From JBGSIZ01 sp041742255 (lineage in GTDB: Bacteria > Pseudomonadota > Alphaproteobacteria > Rhodobacterales > Rhodobacteraceae): a stretch of DNA of 15,271 nt. The notes beneath the pieces were generated by a model that searched no databases, had not been told where the DNA came from, and saw only the letters and a list, made by a program, of their open reading frames with translations. The stretch lies in assembly GCA_041742255.1 (NCBI GenBank), contig JBGSIZ010000208.1:1-15271 (forward strand), written 5' to 3'. Every line of letters begins with the position of its first letter. Position 1 is the first letter of the stretch. Below, one piece after another: positions 6,098 through 14,741 of this stretch. Both the position numbers and the translations under genes were made by a program.

Positions 6098-8065
6098 TCA
6101 GTCGTGTTGGCGTTTTTGTCCGGCTTTGGCATAGTCGATTTGCCCTAAGAGTTGGTCAAACGCGCTGCGTTCGTCTTTCTTGATGCGGGCGCCATTGGGG
6201 CCCACGATGTAGTCCGCCTTGTCTTCGGTATCGCCCCGTGCCGCCTGATCTAACGCACGGGCGGCCTGCCGCAAGCGCCAAGTCAGGCCTTCGTCGGCGA
6301 TCGCACCCAGATCCTCTTCAGCCTCGGCAAGTTCCCTTGCATGGCCGCGCCGGGCGTTCAATTTCGCAAACTCCTCGGCCAGACACATGCGCGCCAATTC
6401 GGTTTCACCTGCTCGGCGCACTGCCGGGCTTATGGCGACATGGGTTTGTGACATCAGCTTTTCAAGGGTCGGTGCGCCGGCCTCGGCTTCAACCCTCGCC
6501 CACAAATCGGTGGCCCCGGCGTGGTGCAAAATGGCGTTGCGGACCCCTGCCCAGTTCGGGTTGCGCACCTCCATCCGCTCCAGATCAGACAGGAATGTAA
6601 CGGCGACCGATGGGGTCATCAGAACCGTCGCCAGAATGACGGCTTCGCGCAGACTGTCCTCGCCATCCACCCCCAAGGCTAGCGCGGATTGTCGGGTGGA
6701 CGGCATGGCGGGGGCAGGCGGCGGCGTCCATTTGCCACCACGCATCCGGTCCCCGGCGGCCCGCGGCGCAGGCTTGCGGCGGGCACCGAACAACGCCCAC
6801 TGCATCTCCTTGATGGCATCGGTGTAATGGCCGCGAATGGACGGGTCGCGGATCAAGGCAATTTTGTCGCGCAGCACCTTGTCCAAAGCGGCACGGCGCT
6901 CGGGGCTGTCGAAATTCCGGCCCTCGATCTCGCGTTGCCACATGAGATGCACCATCGGCTGGGCGGCCTCGATCACGGCGCGCATCGCGGCAGCACCTTT
7001 GGCACGGATCAGGTCGTCAGGGTCAAGTCCGCCGGGCAACACGGCAAACCGGACCGATTGCCCGGCCTCCAGCAACGGCAAGGACAAATCCACCACACGC
7101 AACGCCGCGCGCTGACCCGCGGTGTCGCCATCCAGCATCAGAACCGGCTCGGGCGACATCCGCCACAGCAAACGCAATTGGTCCTCGGTCACGGCGGTGC
7201 CCAAGGGGGCCACGGCGCCCTCAAACCCGGCCTCGTACAAGGCGATCACATCCATATATCCCTCGGCCACGATCAAAGGATGCCCCTTGCCCACGGCCTC
7301 GCGGGCGCGCTGGTGGTTGAACAGGCTGCGCCCCTTGTCAAACAACACCGTCTCGGGGGAATTCAGGTATTTGGCGGTATCGGCGGGGTCCATCGCACGG
7401 CCGCCAAACGCAATGGCGCGGCCCCGGATATCGCGGATCGGGAACATGATCCGGTAGCGGAACGTGTCATAGGGGTCGCGGCCCTTGTCGGACAACTTCA
7501 GCAACCCGGCCTTGACCATCAGGTCATTGGACACGCCGCGCGCCTTCAACGCCTCGCGCAGACCGTCCCATCCCGCCGGGGCAAACCCGATATCCCAACG
7601 GTCCAACGCGGCCTCGGTCAGCCCCCGACGGGTCAGATAGGCGCGAACATCGGCGGCAGCCCCGGTTTTCAATTGCAGGCGATAAAACTGGACGGCCTGT
7701 TCCATGACCGCCACCAACTGGGTGCGCTCGTCGGCCTGTTCCTGCGCGCGGGGGTCGCGTTCGGGCAACGGCAGTCCTGCCTCGCGGGCAAGGATTTCGA
7801 TGGCTTCGATGAAACTCACATTCTCGGTTTCACGGACAAACGAAATGGCGTCGCCTTTGGCATGACACCCGAAACAGTAATAGAACCCCTTGCGGTCATC
7901 GACATGGAACGACGCCGATTTTTCCTGATGGAACGGGCACGGGGCCCACATATCACCTTTGCCGGGGTTGGATTTACGGCTGTCCCACATGACCTTGCGG
8001 CCAACCACCTGCCCCAATGACAGGCGACCGCGCAATTCATCAAGGAAACCGGGAGGCAGACTCAT
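6098..8065 (-). CDS. dnaG: DNA primase DnaG
   Basis: DnaG synthesises RNA primers at the replication fork together with DnaB helicase. The 655-aa protein starts with the family-typical MSLPPGFLDELRGRLSLGQVV. The CHC2 zinc domain has Cys43, His46, Cys64 and Cys67 (CPFHQEKSASF and FYYCFGCHAKGD). The RNA-polymerase core and TOPRIM domain include IVAEGYMDVIALYEAGFEG, the acidic DGDTAGQRAA and LDPDDLI. The C-terminal part (about 430-655), with a Pro-rich linker (KWTPPPAPAMPS), corresponds to the helicase-binding domain, which is poorly conserved. No clear Shine-Dalgarno sequence precedes ATG 8065. Only 42 bp separate it from soxG upstream on the same strand, so it may be partly read through from the sox genes. 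rpoD follows after 131 bp. Confidence 0.98.
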   Translation of the reverse strand: MSLPPGFLDELRGRLSLGQVVGRKVMWDSRKSNPGKGDMWAPCPFHQEKSASFHVDDRKGFYYCFGCHAKGDAISFVRETENVSFIEAIEILAREAGLPLPERDPRAQEQADERTQLVAVMEQAVQFYRLQLKTGAAADVRAYLTRRGLTEAALDRWDIGFAPAGWDGLREALKARGVSNDLMVKAGLLKLSDKGRDPYDTFRYRIMFPIRDIRGRAIAFGGRAMDPADTAKYLNSPETVLFDKGRSLFNHQRAREAVGKGHPLIVAEGYMDVIALYEAGFEGAVAPLGTAVTEDQLRLLWRMSPEPVLMLDGDTAGQRAALRVVDLSLPLLEAGQSVRFAVLPGGLDPDDLIRAKGAAAMRAVIEAAQPMVHLMWQREIEGRNFDSPERRAALDKVLRDKIALIRDPSIRGHYTDAIKEMQWALFGARRKPAPRAAGDRMRGGKWTPPPAPAMPSTRQSALALGVDGEDSLREAVILATVLMTPSVAVTFLSDLERMEVRNPNWAGVRNAILHHAGATDLWARVEAEAGAPTLEKLMSQTHVAISPAVRRAGETELARMCLAEEFAKLNARRGHARELAEAEEDLGAIADEGLTWRLRQAARALDQAARGDTEDKADYIVGPNGARIKKDERSAFDQLLGQIDYAKAGQKRQHD

Positions 8066-8107
8066 GACGACAATATGGGCGCACGTTGCACCAGAGTCGA
8101 GGTGCCC

Positions 8108-8650
8108 CTACCCCCGCGCAGCTATGCCTTGCGCGGCCTCGGTCAACTCCTGCACCAATGTCCGGGCCATGGACCGCATCACCATGACCTCAAACGCGAA
8201 CGGCCCCACGCGGGTCACGGATGCGGTCATGTGATTGATCAGGGTTCGGGCGGTGTGCCCGGTCTTGAACGTCTTGGCGCGCAGATCGACAGGCACCAAC
8301 CGGGCCAACACGGCCTCGGCCCCGGTGCCCTCAATCCGGACACAGGCACAGGCGTCCGATTGATCGGTGACAGCGGCGATATCCGACAGGTCCGGCAGGG
8401 CGTCGGCCACAATCATCGCACGCCCCGCCCCGGCCCAAAGCGCTGTCTTGCCGGATTTATGAGACCGACGGTTTACCGACGGAAAACCGACGCCAATCGA
8501 AGCGGTCAATCTGGCGGAAACGGCGGCCTCCTGCCCCTTGAACGGGGCGACGGACCACATCTGGATTATGTCGATTTCGGAAACAATGACGGTCCCGATG
8601 CTGACAGGCAACAGCCCCGCACAGGGACTTTGGGCGATCAATTTAGCCAC
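8108..8650 (-). CDS. soxG: Sarcosine oxidase gamma subunit
   Basis: This is the last gene of a soxBDAG set and encodes a 180-aa protein. I place the start at GTG 8650-8648, whose codons overlap the soxA stop by 8 bp (GTGGCTAA). A longer ORF start at 8749 would be buried in soxA and adds residues unlike the family. The protein has the SoxG-type fold related to the glycine-cleavage T-protein. Visible family features are weak: CACVRIEGTGAEAVLARLVPVDL in the middle and an FAFEVMVMRSMARTLVQEL-type C-terminal helix. In the known complex the gamma subunit is structural and holds no cofactor of its own. Identification depends mainly on position after soxA and on the C-terminal pattern. The next gene on the strand is dnaG, with no terminator in between. 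Confidence 0.88.
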   Translation of the reverse strand: MAKLIAQSPCAGLLPVSIGTVIVSEIDIIQMWSVAPFKGQEAAVSARLTASIGVGFPSVNRRSHKSGKTALWAGAGRAMIVADALPDLSDIAAVTDQSDACACVRIEGTGAEAVLARLVPVDLRAKTFKTGHTARTLINHMTASVTRVGPFAFEVMVMRSMARTLVQELTEAAQGIAARG

Positions 8651-11573
8651 GCAACCGCCCTCCTTCTGGATCAAAAAACACCGGGTCGCACACCTCGCAC
8701 AGGGTTTCGACACCGCGCAAATGATCCACCAGCCGGACCACTTCGCCATGCCGGGCGCGACCGTTTTTCAAAAACCCCAAACCCAGCATGGACTCCAATG
8801 TGGGGGACCAGCACACGCTGGTCACATAGCCTTGGTCATGCACGCGCACCGCCGGATCGGCGCGGTTGAACAGATGGGCACCAGCGGTCATCTGCTTGAC
8901 AGCCCCTGCAGGTTTCAGGCCGACCAGTTGCGGTCTGTCCTCGGCCAGCAACCCATCGCGGCGGGACGATCCAAACCCGATACAGTCCTTTTTCTTGGAC
9001 ACCATCCGCTCAAACCCGATGTCAAACGCAGTGGTGCGGCCATCAATCTCGGCATGGGTGATGTGGCCCTTTTCGATGCGCAACACATTCAGGGCCTCCA
9101 TGCCATAGGGGCCGCCGCCAAACATTTCGGCCTGCGCCAGCAACACGCGATACAGCGCCTCGCCATAGCGGGCGGGAACGGCCACCTCATACGCTTGCTC
9201 ACCCGAAAAAGAGATGCGGAACACCCGGCCCGGCACGCCGGACACATCCACCGGACCGCAGGCCATGAACGGAAACGCGGCATCGTCGATAGGTGTCGCC
9301 AGGATGCCGTTCATCACCTCGTGCGCCTGCGGACCAGCCACTGAAAACTGGGCCCATTGTTCCGTCACGCTGACAATCTGCACATCCAGATCGGGCCGGA
9401 TCGCCTGCGCCACAAACTCCAGATGTCGGATAACAAGGGCTGCGGCGGCCGTTGTCGTGGTCATCACAAAATGGCGCTCGCCCAGACGGGCGGTCGTGCC
9501 ATCGTCCATGACATGACCATCCTCGCGCAGCATAAGACCATAGCGGACGCGCCCGACAGGCAAGGTCGAAAACGTATTTGTATACACGAAATCAAGAAAC
9601 TGCGCGGCGTCCGGCCCTTGAATGTCGATCTTGCCCAACGTGGACACATCGCACACGCCAACCGACTGGCGGACCATGTTGACCTCACGGTCACAGGATT
9701 GCCGCCAATGGGTTTCGTCCGGTTTTGGAAAATAGCTGGGCCGATACCACAACCCGGCCTCGATCATGGGGGCGCGCCGTTCCACGCTTGGTCCGTGGGA
9801 CGTGGTGAACCGCTGCGGGGCAAATCCGGCCCCTTGCCCGCCCGCCCCGATGGCCGCGATGGACACCGGAACAAACGGCGGGCGGAACGTGGTGGTGCCC
9901 GTTTCGGGAATACCGCGCCCGGTCGCATCGGCCAAAATGGCCAGCGCGACAACGTTCGAACTCTTGCCCTGATCGGTCGCCATCCCTTGGGTGGTGTATC
10001 GTTTCATATGCTCGACGGACCGGAAATTCTCCTGTGCGGAAAGGGCGATATCCTTGACGTGAACATCGTTCTGGAAATCAATCCACTTGCGGCCTTTGCC
10101 CTCCACCAACCAAAGGGCTTGGACCCGTGTCGGGGCATCCTCGGCGGCGGGCAGGTCCGGCACCTTGGCGGTTTTGCCCAGATCGCGGGCGACATCCACG
10201 GCGGCTTGCGCCCCTTGGGCCAAACAGGCGGCGGTGGAAAATGCACCATTTGCGGCACCCGCCACGACCATGCCGGGGATCATCCCCGCCACGGGAACAA
10301 AGCTTTGGATATCGTCGCGCCAGACGGGTCGGCCGTTCATGTGACAGGTCAGATGGACGGTGGGGTTCCACCCCCCCGACATCGCCAGACAATCGGTGCG
10401 GATCACCCGCTTGCCGCCGGAATGTTCGACTGTGATAGTTTGCAGGCCCATGCGGCCCGTAGTCTGGGTGACGCGCCCGCCGGTGAAAACCGGGAAATCC
10501 CCCGATACCTTCACGTCGTCGCGGGCGTCGATCAAACCCATCACGCGAACACCCGCCGCGGCCAGATCGCGAGCGGTGCGATGGGCATCGTCATTGTTTC
10601 CAAAAATGGTGACTTCGCGGCCCGGGGCCACGCCCCAACGGTTCAGATAGGCCCGCACGGCCCCCGCCATCATGATGCCCGGACGGTCGTTGTTGGGAAA
10701 TGCGACGGGCCGTTCAATCGCGCCCGCACACAACACCGCGCGCTTGGCCACGATACGCCAGAAACATTCACGCGGGGTATGGGCATCGGGCGCACGGTGC
10801 AAGGCCACACGCTCCAACGCACCATAGGTGCCTTGGTCATACGCCCCCGTGACTGCCGTGCGCGGCATCAGGCGGACATTGTCCATCGCGGCCAGTTCGG
10901 CCAGAACGCCGTCCACCCAGACAGGACCCGGGACACCGCCAACCTCGTGGGTTTCGGCCAACAAACGCCCGCCCATCCGGGCATCCTCATCGGCAAGGAT
11001 CACATCCAGCCCGGAGCGGGCAGCGGTCAACGCGGCCATCAACCCGGCAGGCCCGGCGCCAATCACCAACACATCACAAAACGCGAACGCCTTTTCATAA
11101 GGGTCCGCGTTTTTCAGACCCGACAGCGCCCCCAGACCCGCAGCACGGCGGATCAACGGCTCATACACACGTTCCCAGAACGCGCGCGGCCACATGAATG
11201 TTTTGTAGTAAAATCCGGCACTTAGAAACGGGGCCATCATATCGTTGACGGACAACAGGTCGCGGGTCAGGGACGGCCAGCGGTTCTGGCTGGTGGCCTC
11301 CAACCCCTCGAACACCTCTTGGACGGTGGCGCGGACATTGGGGACGGCAGCAGCACCAGAGCCAATTGTCATCAATGCATTGGGTTCTTCGGACCCTGCG
11401 GTCAACGTGCCACGGGGACGGTGGTATTTGAAACTGCGCCCAATCAGACGCACATCATTGGCCAACAACGCCGAGGCGAGCGTGTCGCCCTCAAACGCGG
11501 TCATCCGCACCCCGTCGAATGTGAACGGAACAGACACGGAACGGTCAATCAGACCCTTGCCCTCGACCCTCAT
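8643..11573 (-). CDS. soxA: Sarcosine oxidase alpha subunit
   Basis: This is the large subunit (976 aa, normal for the family) of heterotetrameric sarcosine oxidase. It carries the NAD+ site and the folate-binding domain that converts the oxidised N-methyl group to 5,10-methylene-tetrahydrofolate. The N-terminal segment (about 8-90) has the 2Fe-2S-fold-like pattern of the family (TAFEGDTLASALLAND, SFKYHRPRG). A dinucleotide-binding motif GAGPAG lies at 172-177 within DVLVIGAGPAGLMAALTAAR. A C-terminal GcvT-like aminomethyltransferase domain (about 600-976) starts near LWYRPSYFPKP and includes REVNMVRQSVGVCDVSTLGK. The start codon overlaps the soxD stop (ATGA). N-methylglutamate dehydrogenase large subunits are homologous and cannot be fully excluded, but no gmaS/mgsABC genes are visible here. 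Confidence 0.95.
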   Translation of the reverse strand: MRVEGKGLIDRSVSVPFTFDGVRMTAFEGDTLASALLANDVRLIGRSFKYHRPRGTLTAGSEEPNALMTIGSGAAAVPNVRATVQEVFEGLEATSQNRWPSLTRDLLSVNDMMAPFLSAGFYYKTFMWPRAFWERVYEPLIRRAAGLGALSGLKNADPYEKAFAFCDVLVIGAGPAGLMAALTAARSGLDVILADEDARMGGRLLAETHEVGGVPGPVWVDGVLAELAAMDNVRLMPRTAVTGAYDQGTYGALERVALHRAPDAHTPRECFWRIVAKRAVLCAGAIERPVAFPNNDRPGIMMAGAVRAYLNRWGVAPGREVTIFGNNDDAHRTARDLAAAGVRVMGLIDARDDVKVSGDFPVFTGGRVTQTTGRMGLQTITVEHSGGKRVIRTDCLAMSGGWNPTVHLTCHMNGRPVWRDDIQSFVPVAGMIPGMVVAGAANGAFSTAACLAQGAQAAVDVARDLGKTAKVPDLPAAEDAPTRVQALWLVEGKGRKWIDFQNDVHVKDIALSAQENFRSVEHMKRYTTQGMATDQGKSSNVVALAILADATGRGIPETGTTTFRPPFVPVSIAAIGAGGQGAGFAPQRFTTSHGPSVERRAPMIEAGLWYRPSYFPKPDETHWRQSCDREVNMVRQSVGVCDVSTLGKIDIQGPDAAQFLDFVYTNTFSTLPVGRVRYGLMLREDGHVMDDGTTARLGERHFVMTTTTAAAALVIRHLEFVAQAIRPDLDVQIVSVTEQWAQFSVAGPQAHEVMNGILATPIDDAAFPFMACGPVDVSGVPGRVFRISFSGEQAYEVAVPARYGEALYRVLLAQAEMFGGGPYGMEALNVLRIEKGHITHAEIDGRTTAFDIGFERMVSKKKDCIGFGSSRRDGLLAEDRPQLVGLKPAGAVKQMTAGAHLFNRADPAVRVHDQGYVTSVCWSPTLESMLGLGFLKNGRARHGEVVRLVDHLRGVETLCEVCDPVFFDPEGGRLRG

Positions 11574-11830
11574 GATCCTGCCCCTGAAGCCAATTCAGAG
11601 CCATAAATCGCATGGGTGACGGTATTGCGGTGGACCACGCACCACGCGCCGCACGGGTCATGATACCACAGGTCGCGGGTGTCCCCGGCAGGGTTGTCGC
11701 GCAGATGAACATAGGCATGCCATGCCTCCGGGCCAGCATCGGCGGCCGGTCGGTTCAGGGTTTCTGCGGCCCCTTGATAGGTGAACTCCCGACGGTCGCG
11801 TTCGCCGCAGTGGGGACAGGTCAAACGCAT
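11570..11830 (-). CDS. soxD: Sarcosine oxidase delta subunit
   Basis: This small 86-aa zinc-binding subunit completes the sarcosine oxidase tetramer. The CPHC knuckle (Cys5, Cys8), then WYHDPCGAWC (His57, Cys60, Cys64), provide the expected zinc ligands; the exact fourth ligand among Cys60/Cys64 is not certain. Family-typical residues include EFTYQGAAETLNRP, HLRDNPAGDTRDLW and TVTHAIYGSEL. It sits 12 bp downstream of soxB and overlaps soxA by 4 bp, which indicates one transcript with coupled translation. It is cytosolic, without signal or membrane segments. Confidence 0.95.
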   Translation of the reverse strand: MRLTCPHCGERDRREFTYQGAAETLNRPAADAGPEAWHAYVHLRDNPAGDTRDLWYHDPCGAWCVVHRNTVTHAIYGSELASGAGS

Positions 11831-11842
11831 GATCCACGCCTC

Positions 11843-13096
11843 TTAGTGTAGGTTATGTTGCGCACCTGTGCCCTCCTCGTCCAGCAACCCGCGCCCGGTC
11901 AGAAACCGGTCCAACCGGAACCCGGTCGCGGTGTCATGCGGGCGACCTGTGGCCATCAGATGGGCACAGGCATAGCCGGACCCCGGCACGGCCTTGAACC
12001 CGCCATAGTTCCAACCGCAGTTCAGAAACAGACCGTCCACATCGGTCTTGTCGATGACCGGGCTGCCATCGGGGGACATATCCATGATGCCGCCCCAACT
12101 GCGCAACACCTTGGCCTTGCCGATCATTGGCATCAGGGTCATGGCGGCCTCCATGACGTGTTCCTTCATCGGCAGATTTCCTCGGGCGGCGTAAGAGCTG
12201 TAAAAATCAATGTCCCCGCCAAACACCAATCCGCCCTTGTCGGACTGGCTGATGTAAAAATGACCCATGCCAAAACTGACGACATGGTCGATGCAGGGTT
12301 TCAGGCCCTCGGTAACAAAGGCCTGCAACACATGGCTTTCGATAGGCAGGCGCATCCCGGCCATGGCGGCAACCTGCCCGGAACGGCCTGCCACGACGAT
12401 CCCCACCTTTTTGGCACGGATCAGGCCACGGGTGGTCTGCACGCCTGTGACCTTGCCGTTGGCAATATCAATCCCCGTGACCTCGCAATTCTGGATCAGG
12501 TCAACACCGCGCTGGTCGGCCCCACGGGCATATCCCCATGCGACGGCGTCATGGCGGGCGGTGCCCCCGCGCGGATGCAGCAACCCGCCGTAAATGGGAA
12601 ACCGGACATTCTCGAAATCGAGATAGGGCAGATGCTTGCGGACGCCTTCGCGGTCCAGAAGGATGGCGTCATCGCCTTGATTGATCATCGCATTCCCGCG
12701 CCGCACAAAGGCGTCGCGCTGGCCATCGCTGTGGAACAGGTTGATCAGACCACGCTGGGAATGCATGACGTTATAGTTCAGGTCGGCCTCCAACCCTTCC
12801 CATAGTTTCAGGGAATGGCTGTAAAATTCGGAATTGCCGGGCAGAAAATAGTTGGCGCGCACAATGGTCGTGTTGCGGCCCACGTTGCCACCGCCAAGGT
12901 ATCCCTTTTCGACGACGGCGATATTGGTCAATCCGTGGTTCTTGGCCAGATAATAGGCGGTGGATAACCCATGCCCGCCGCCTCCGATGATGACAATATC
13001 ATATTCGGGTTTTGGGTCCGGGGTGCGCCACATCGGTTTCCAGGCCTTGGGGCCCAGAATCCCGTTCTTGATCACCTGCCACCCCGAATACGCCAT
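11843..13096 (-). CDS. soxB: Sarcosine oxidase beta subunit (flavoprotein, catalytic)
   Basis: The beta subunit of heterotetrameric sarcosine oxidase oxidises sarcosine. It binds FAD non-covalently and FMN covalently. At 417 aa it has normal length. The dinucleotide-binding motif GGGGHGLSTAYYL is near residues 38-50 after an N-terminal basic segment, followed by GNVGRNTTIVRANY. His182 in RHDAVAWGYAR sits in the conserved block that, in the P. maltophilia and Corynebacterium enzymes, holds the covalent-FMN histidine; this equivalence is from recalled alignment, not computed. The start is ATG 13096, with GAGG about 8 nt upstream as Shine-Dalgarno. It is the first gene of soxBDAG. A 162-bp spacer separates it from gdh upstream, carrying an inverted repeat and a terminator-like hairpin, so soxB probably has its own promoter. 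Confidence 0.96.
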   Translation of the reverse strand: MAYSGWQVIKNGILGPKAWKPMWRTPDPKPEYDIVIIGGGGHGLSTAYYLAKNHGLTNIAVVEKGYLGGGNVGRNTTIVRANYFLPGNSEFYSHSLKLWEGLEADLNYNVMHSQRGLINLFHSDGQRDAFVRRGNAMINQGDDAILLDREGVRKHLPYLDFENVRFPIYGGLLHPRGGTARHDAVAWGYARGADQRGVDLIQNCEVTGIDIANGKVTGVQTTRGLIRAKKVGIVVAGRSGQVAAMAGMRLPIESHVLQAFVTEGLKPCIDHVVSFGMGHFYISQSDKGGLVFGGDIDFYSSYAARGNLPMKEHVMEAAMTLMPMIGKAKVLRSWGGIMDMSPDGSPVIDKTDVDGLFLNCGWNYGGFKAVPGSGYACAHLMATGRPHDTATGFRLDRFLTGRGLLDEEGTGAQHNLH

Positions 13097-13171
13097 GCGC
13101 CGCCCTCACGAATCCCGCCTGTGCAGTTCGCAGTATCCGCGCAAAACTAACAAGGCGTTGGCGTCACAAAA

Positions 13172-13186
13172 TGTCGCTTTTCGACA
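13172..13186. promoter_or_regulatory. Operator-like inverted repeat upstream of soxB
   Basis: TGTCG (13172-13176) and CGACA (13182-13186) form a perfect 5-bp-arm repeat around a five-base spacer, about 76-90 nt upstream of the soxB start. It is the most symmetrical element in the soxB promoter region and could bind a dimeric regulator of sarcosine/betaine use. No clear -35/-10 pair could be placed, and short arms like these can occur by chance. Confidence 0.35.
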
Positions 13187-13220
13187 CGGCAGTTGTTGTC
13201 TGCGACGAGGGATGAAACCG

Positions 13221-13252
13221 GGGGCAAGGCGGGATTGAACCCACCCTGCCCC
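13221..13252 (-). terminator. Terminator-like hairpin after gdh
   Basis: On the minus strand, GGGGCAGGGTGGG can pair with CCCGCCTTGCCCC (13-bp stem including two G-U pairs) around a six-base loop, 7 nt past the gdh stop. It is followed only by a weak T run (CGGTTTCATC), so it could be an imperfect intrinsic terminator or an RNA-stabilising hairpin that separates gdh from the sox transcript. Confidence 0.55.
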
Positions 13253-13258
13253 GCCGCA

Positions 13259-14689
13259 TCACAACCCCTTGGCGCGGTAACTGGCGGCGACTTTACCGAT
13301 CGACACCAGATAGGCGGCGGTGCGCAGGTCGGGCACATCGTCCCGTTTGTGCCACACCTCGCGCATGGATTGGTAGGCGATGCGCATGGTGTCATCCAAC
13401 CCGGACCGGACCAGTTCCAGTTCGTCCGCACCGCGCAGATACCGGGTCTTGAAATCGGGGGACAACGTCCAACCCAGATCCTTGTCCGCGCTCAGCCGCT
13501 CCAATTCGCGGACAATCAATTCGTGCCGGCCCTCTTCCTGACGGCGGCCCATCCGGCCAAACCGGATGTGGGATAGGTTCTTGACCCATTCGAAATAGGA
13601 CACGGTCACGCCGCCCGCATTGGCATACATGTCGGGCATGATGACGATGCCCTTTTTCTGCAGGATTTCGTCGGCCCCGGCGGTGATCGGGCCATTGGCG
13701 GCCTCCACGATCAAGGGGGCCTTGATCCGGTCAGCATTCGACAGGTTGATGACGCCTTCCAGCGCGGCCGGGATCAGAATATCGCACTCGGCCACCAGCA
13801 GGGCCGCGCCGTCCACATGGTGGGCTACATCGGGAAATCCGGCGATCCCGCCATGCTTGCGGATCCACTGCGACACCGCCTCGACATCCAGCCCGGCCTC
13901 GTCATGCAAGGCGCCGTCGCGTTCAATGATGCCAATGATCTTGGCGCCATCTTCCTCGGACAGAAACTTGGCGGCGTGATAGCCGACGTTGCCCAGACCC
14001 TGCACAATGATGCGTTTGCCGTCCAGTGTGCCCGACAACCCGGCCTTGGCGGCGTCCTCGGGATGGCGGAAAAACTCGCGCAGGGCATACTGCACGCCGC
14101 GGCCCGTGGCCTCGACACGGCCATGAATACCGCCTGCATTCAACGGTTTGCCGGTGACACAGGCGCGGGCATTGATGTCTGTGGTGTGCATCCGGGAATA
14201 CTGGTCGGCGATCCACGCCATTTCACGCTCGCCCGTGCCCATGTCGGGGGCGGGAACGTTCTGGCTTGGGTTGATCAGGTCGCGCTTGATCAATTCATAG
14301 GCAAAACGGCGGGTGATCTGTTCCAGTTCGTGTTCTTCCCACATTCGGGGATCAATGCACAACCCGCCCTTGGACCCGCCAAACGGGGCCTCTACCAAGG
14401 CGCATTTATAGGTCATCAGGGCGGCAAGGGCCTCGACCTCGTCCTGATTGACCGACAGGGCATAGCGGATGCCGCCCTTGACCGGTTCCATATGTTCGGA
14501 ATGGACGGACCGATACCCAGTGAACGTCTCGATCTTGCCGCGCAGACGGACCCCGAACCGAACGGTATAGGTCGCGTTGCACACCCGGATTTTCTGCTCC
14601 AATCCGGGGGAAAGGTCCATCAGGCGCACCGCCTTGCTGAACATGATATCAACACTGTCGCGAAAACTTGGTTCTGACGGGGTCTGCAT
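13259..14689 (-). CDS. gdhA: Glutamate dehydrogenase (Glu/Leu/Phe/Val dehydrogenase family)
   Basis: The 476-aa cytosolic enzyme interconverts glutamate and 2-oxoglutarate plus ammonium. The dimerisation/substrate domain (about 1-195) has KGGIRY (Lys71), MTYKCAL (Lys95), APFGGSKGG (Lys107) and PAPDMGTGERE (Asp149). The Lys spacings (24 and 12) match Lys89/113/125 of the Clostridium symbiosum enzyme, with Asp149 in the place of its catalytic Asp165. The coenzyme domain begins at TGRGVQYALREFF and carries GLGNVG (231-236); PAALEGVI and PDMYANAGGVTVSYFEW are further family blocks. NAD versus NADP preference cannot be read safely. The start is ATG 14689 with AGGTG just upstream. It lies between an RpiR-type regulator (52 bp upstream) and soxB, which suggests a link to nitrogen released from amino compounds (inference). 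Confidence 0.93.
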   Translation of the reverse strand: MQTPSEPSFRDSVDIMFSKAVRLMDLSPGLEQKIRVCNATYTVRFGVRLRGKIETFTGYRSVHSEHMEPVKGGIRYALSVNQDEVEALAALMTYKCALVEAPFGGSKGGLCIDPRMWEEHELEQITRRFAYELIKRDLINPSQNVPAPDMGTGEREMAWIADQYSRMHTTDINARACVTGKPLNAGGIHGRVEATGRGVQYALREFFRHPEDAAKAGLSGTLDGKRIIVQGLGNVGYHAAKFLSEEDGAKIIGIIERDGALHDEAGLDVEAVSQWIRKHGGIAGFPDVAHHVDGAALLVAECDILIPAALEGVINLSNADRIKAPLIVEAANGPITAGADEILQKKGIVIMPDMYANAGGVTVSYFEWVKNLSHIRFGRMGRRQEEGRHELIVRELERLSADKDLGWTLSPDFKTRYLRGADELELVRSGLDDTMRIAYQSMREVWHKRDDVPDLRTAAYLVSIGKVAASYRAKGL

Positions 14690-14741
14690 GGGTCACCTGA
14701 TATGGTTAAGGGTGCGGCGCTGCCGCGGGGGGAAATACGGG

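Noticed and set aside
8651..8749. Longer soxG reading frame with start at 8749
   Set aside because: It would be buried in the 3' end of soxA. The extra residues are Cys/Trp-rich and unlike SoxG, and GTG 8650 gives the usual short overlap and family length.
14714..14726. GCGGC-n3-GCCGC hairpin between the RpiR gene and gdh as a terminator
   Set aside because: The stem is 5 bp and no T run follows on the minus strand.
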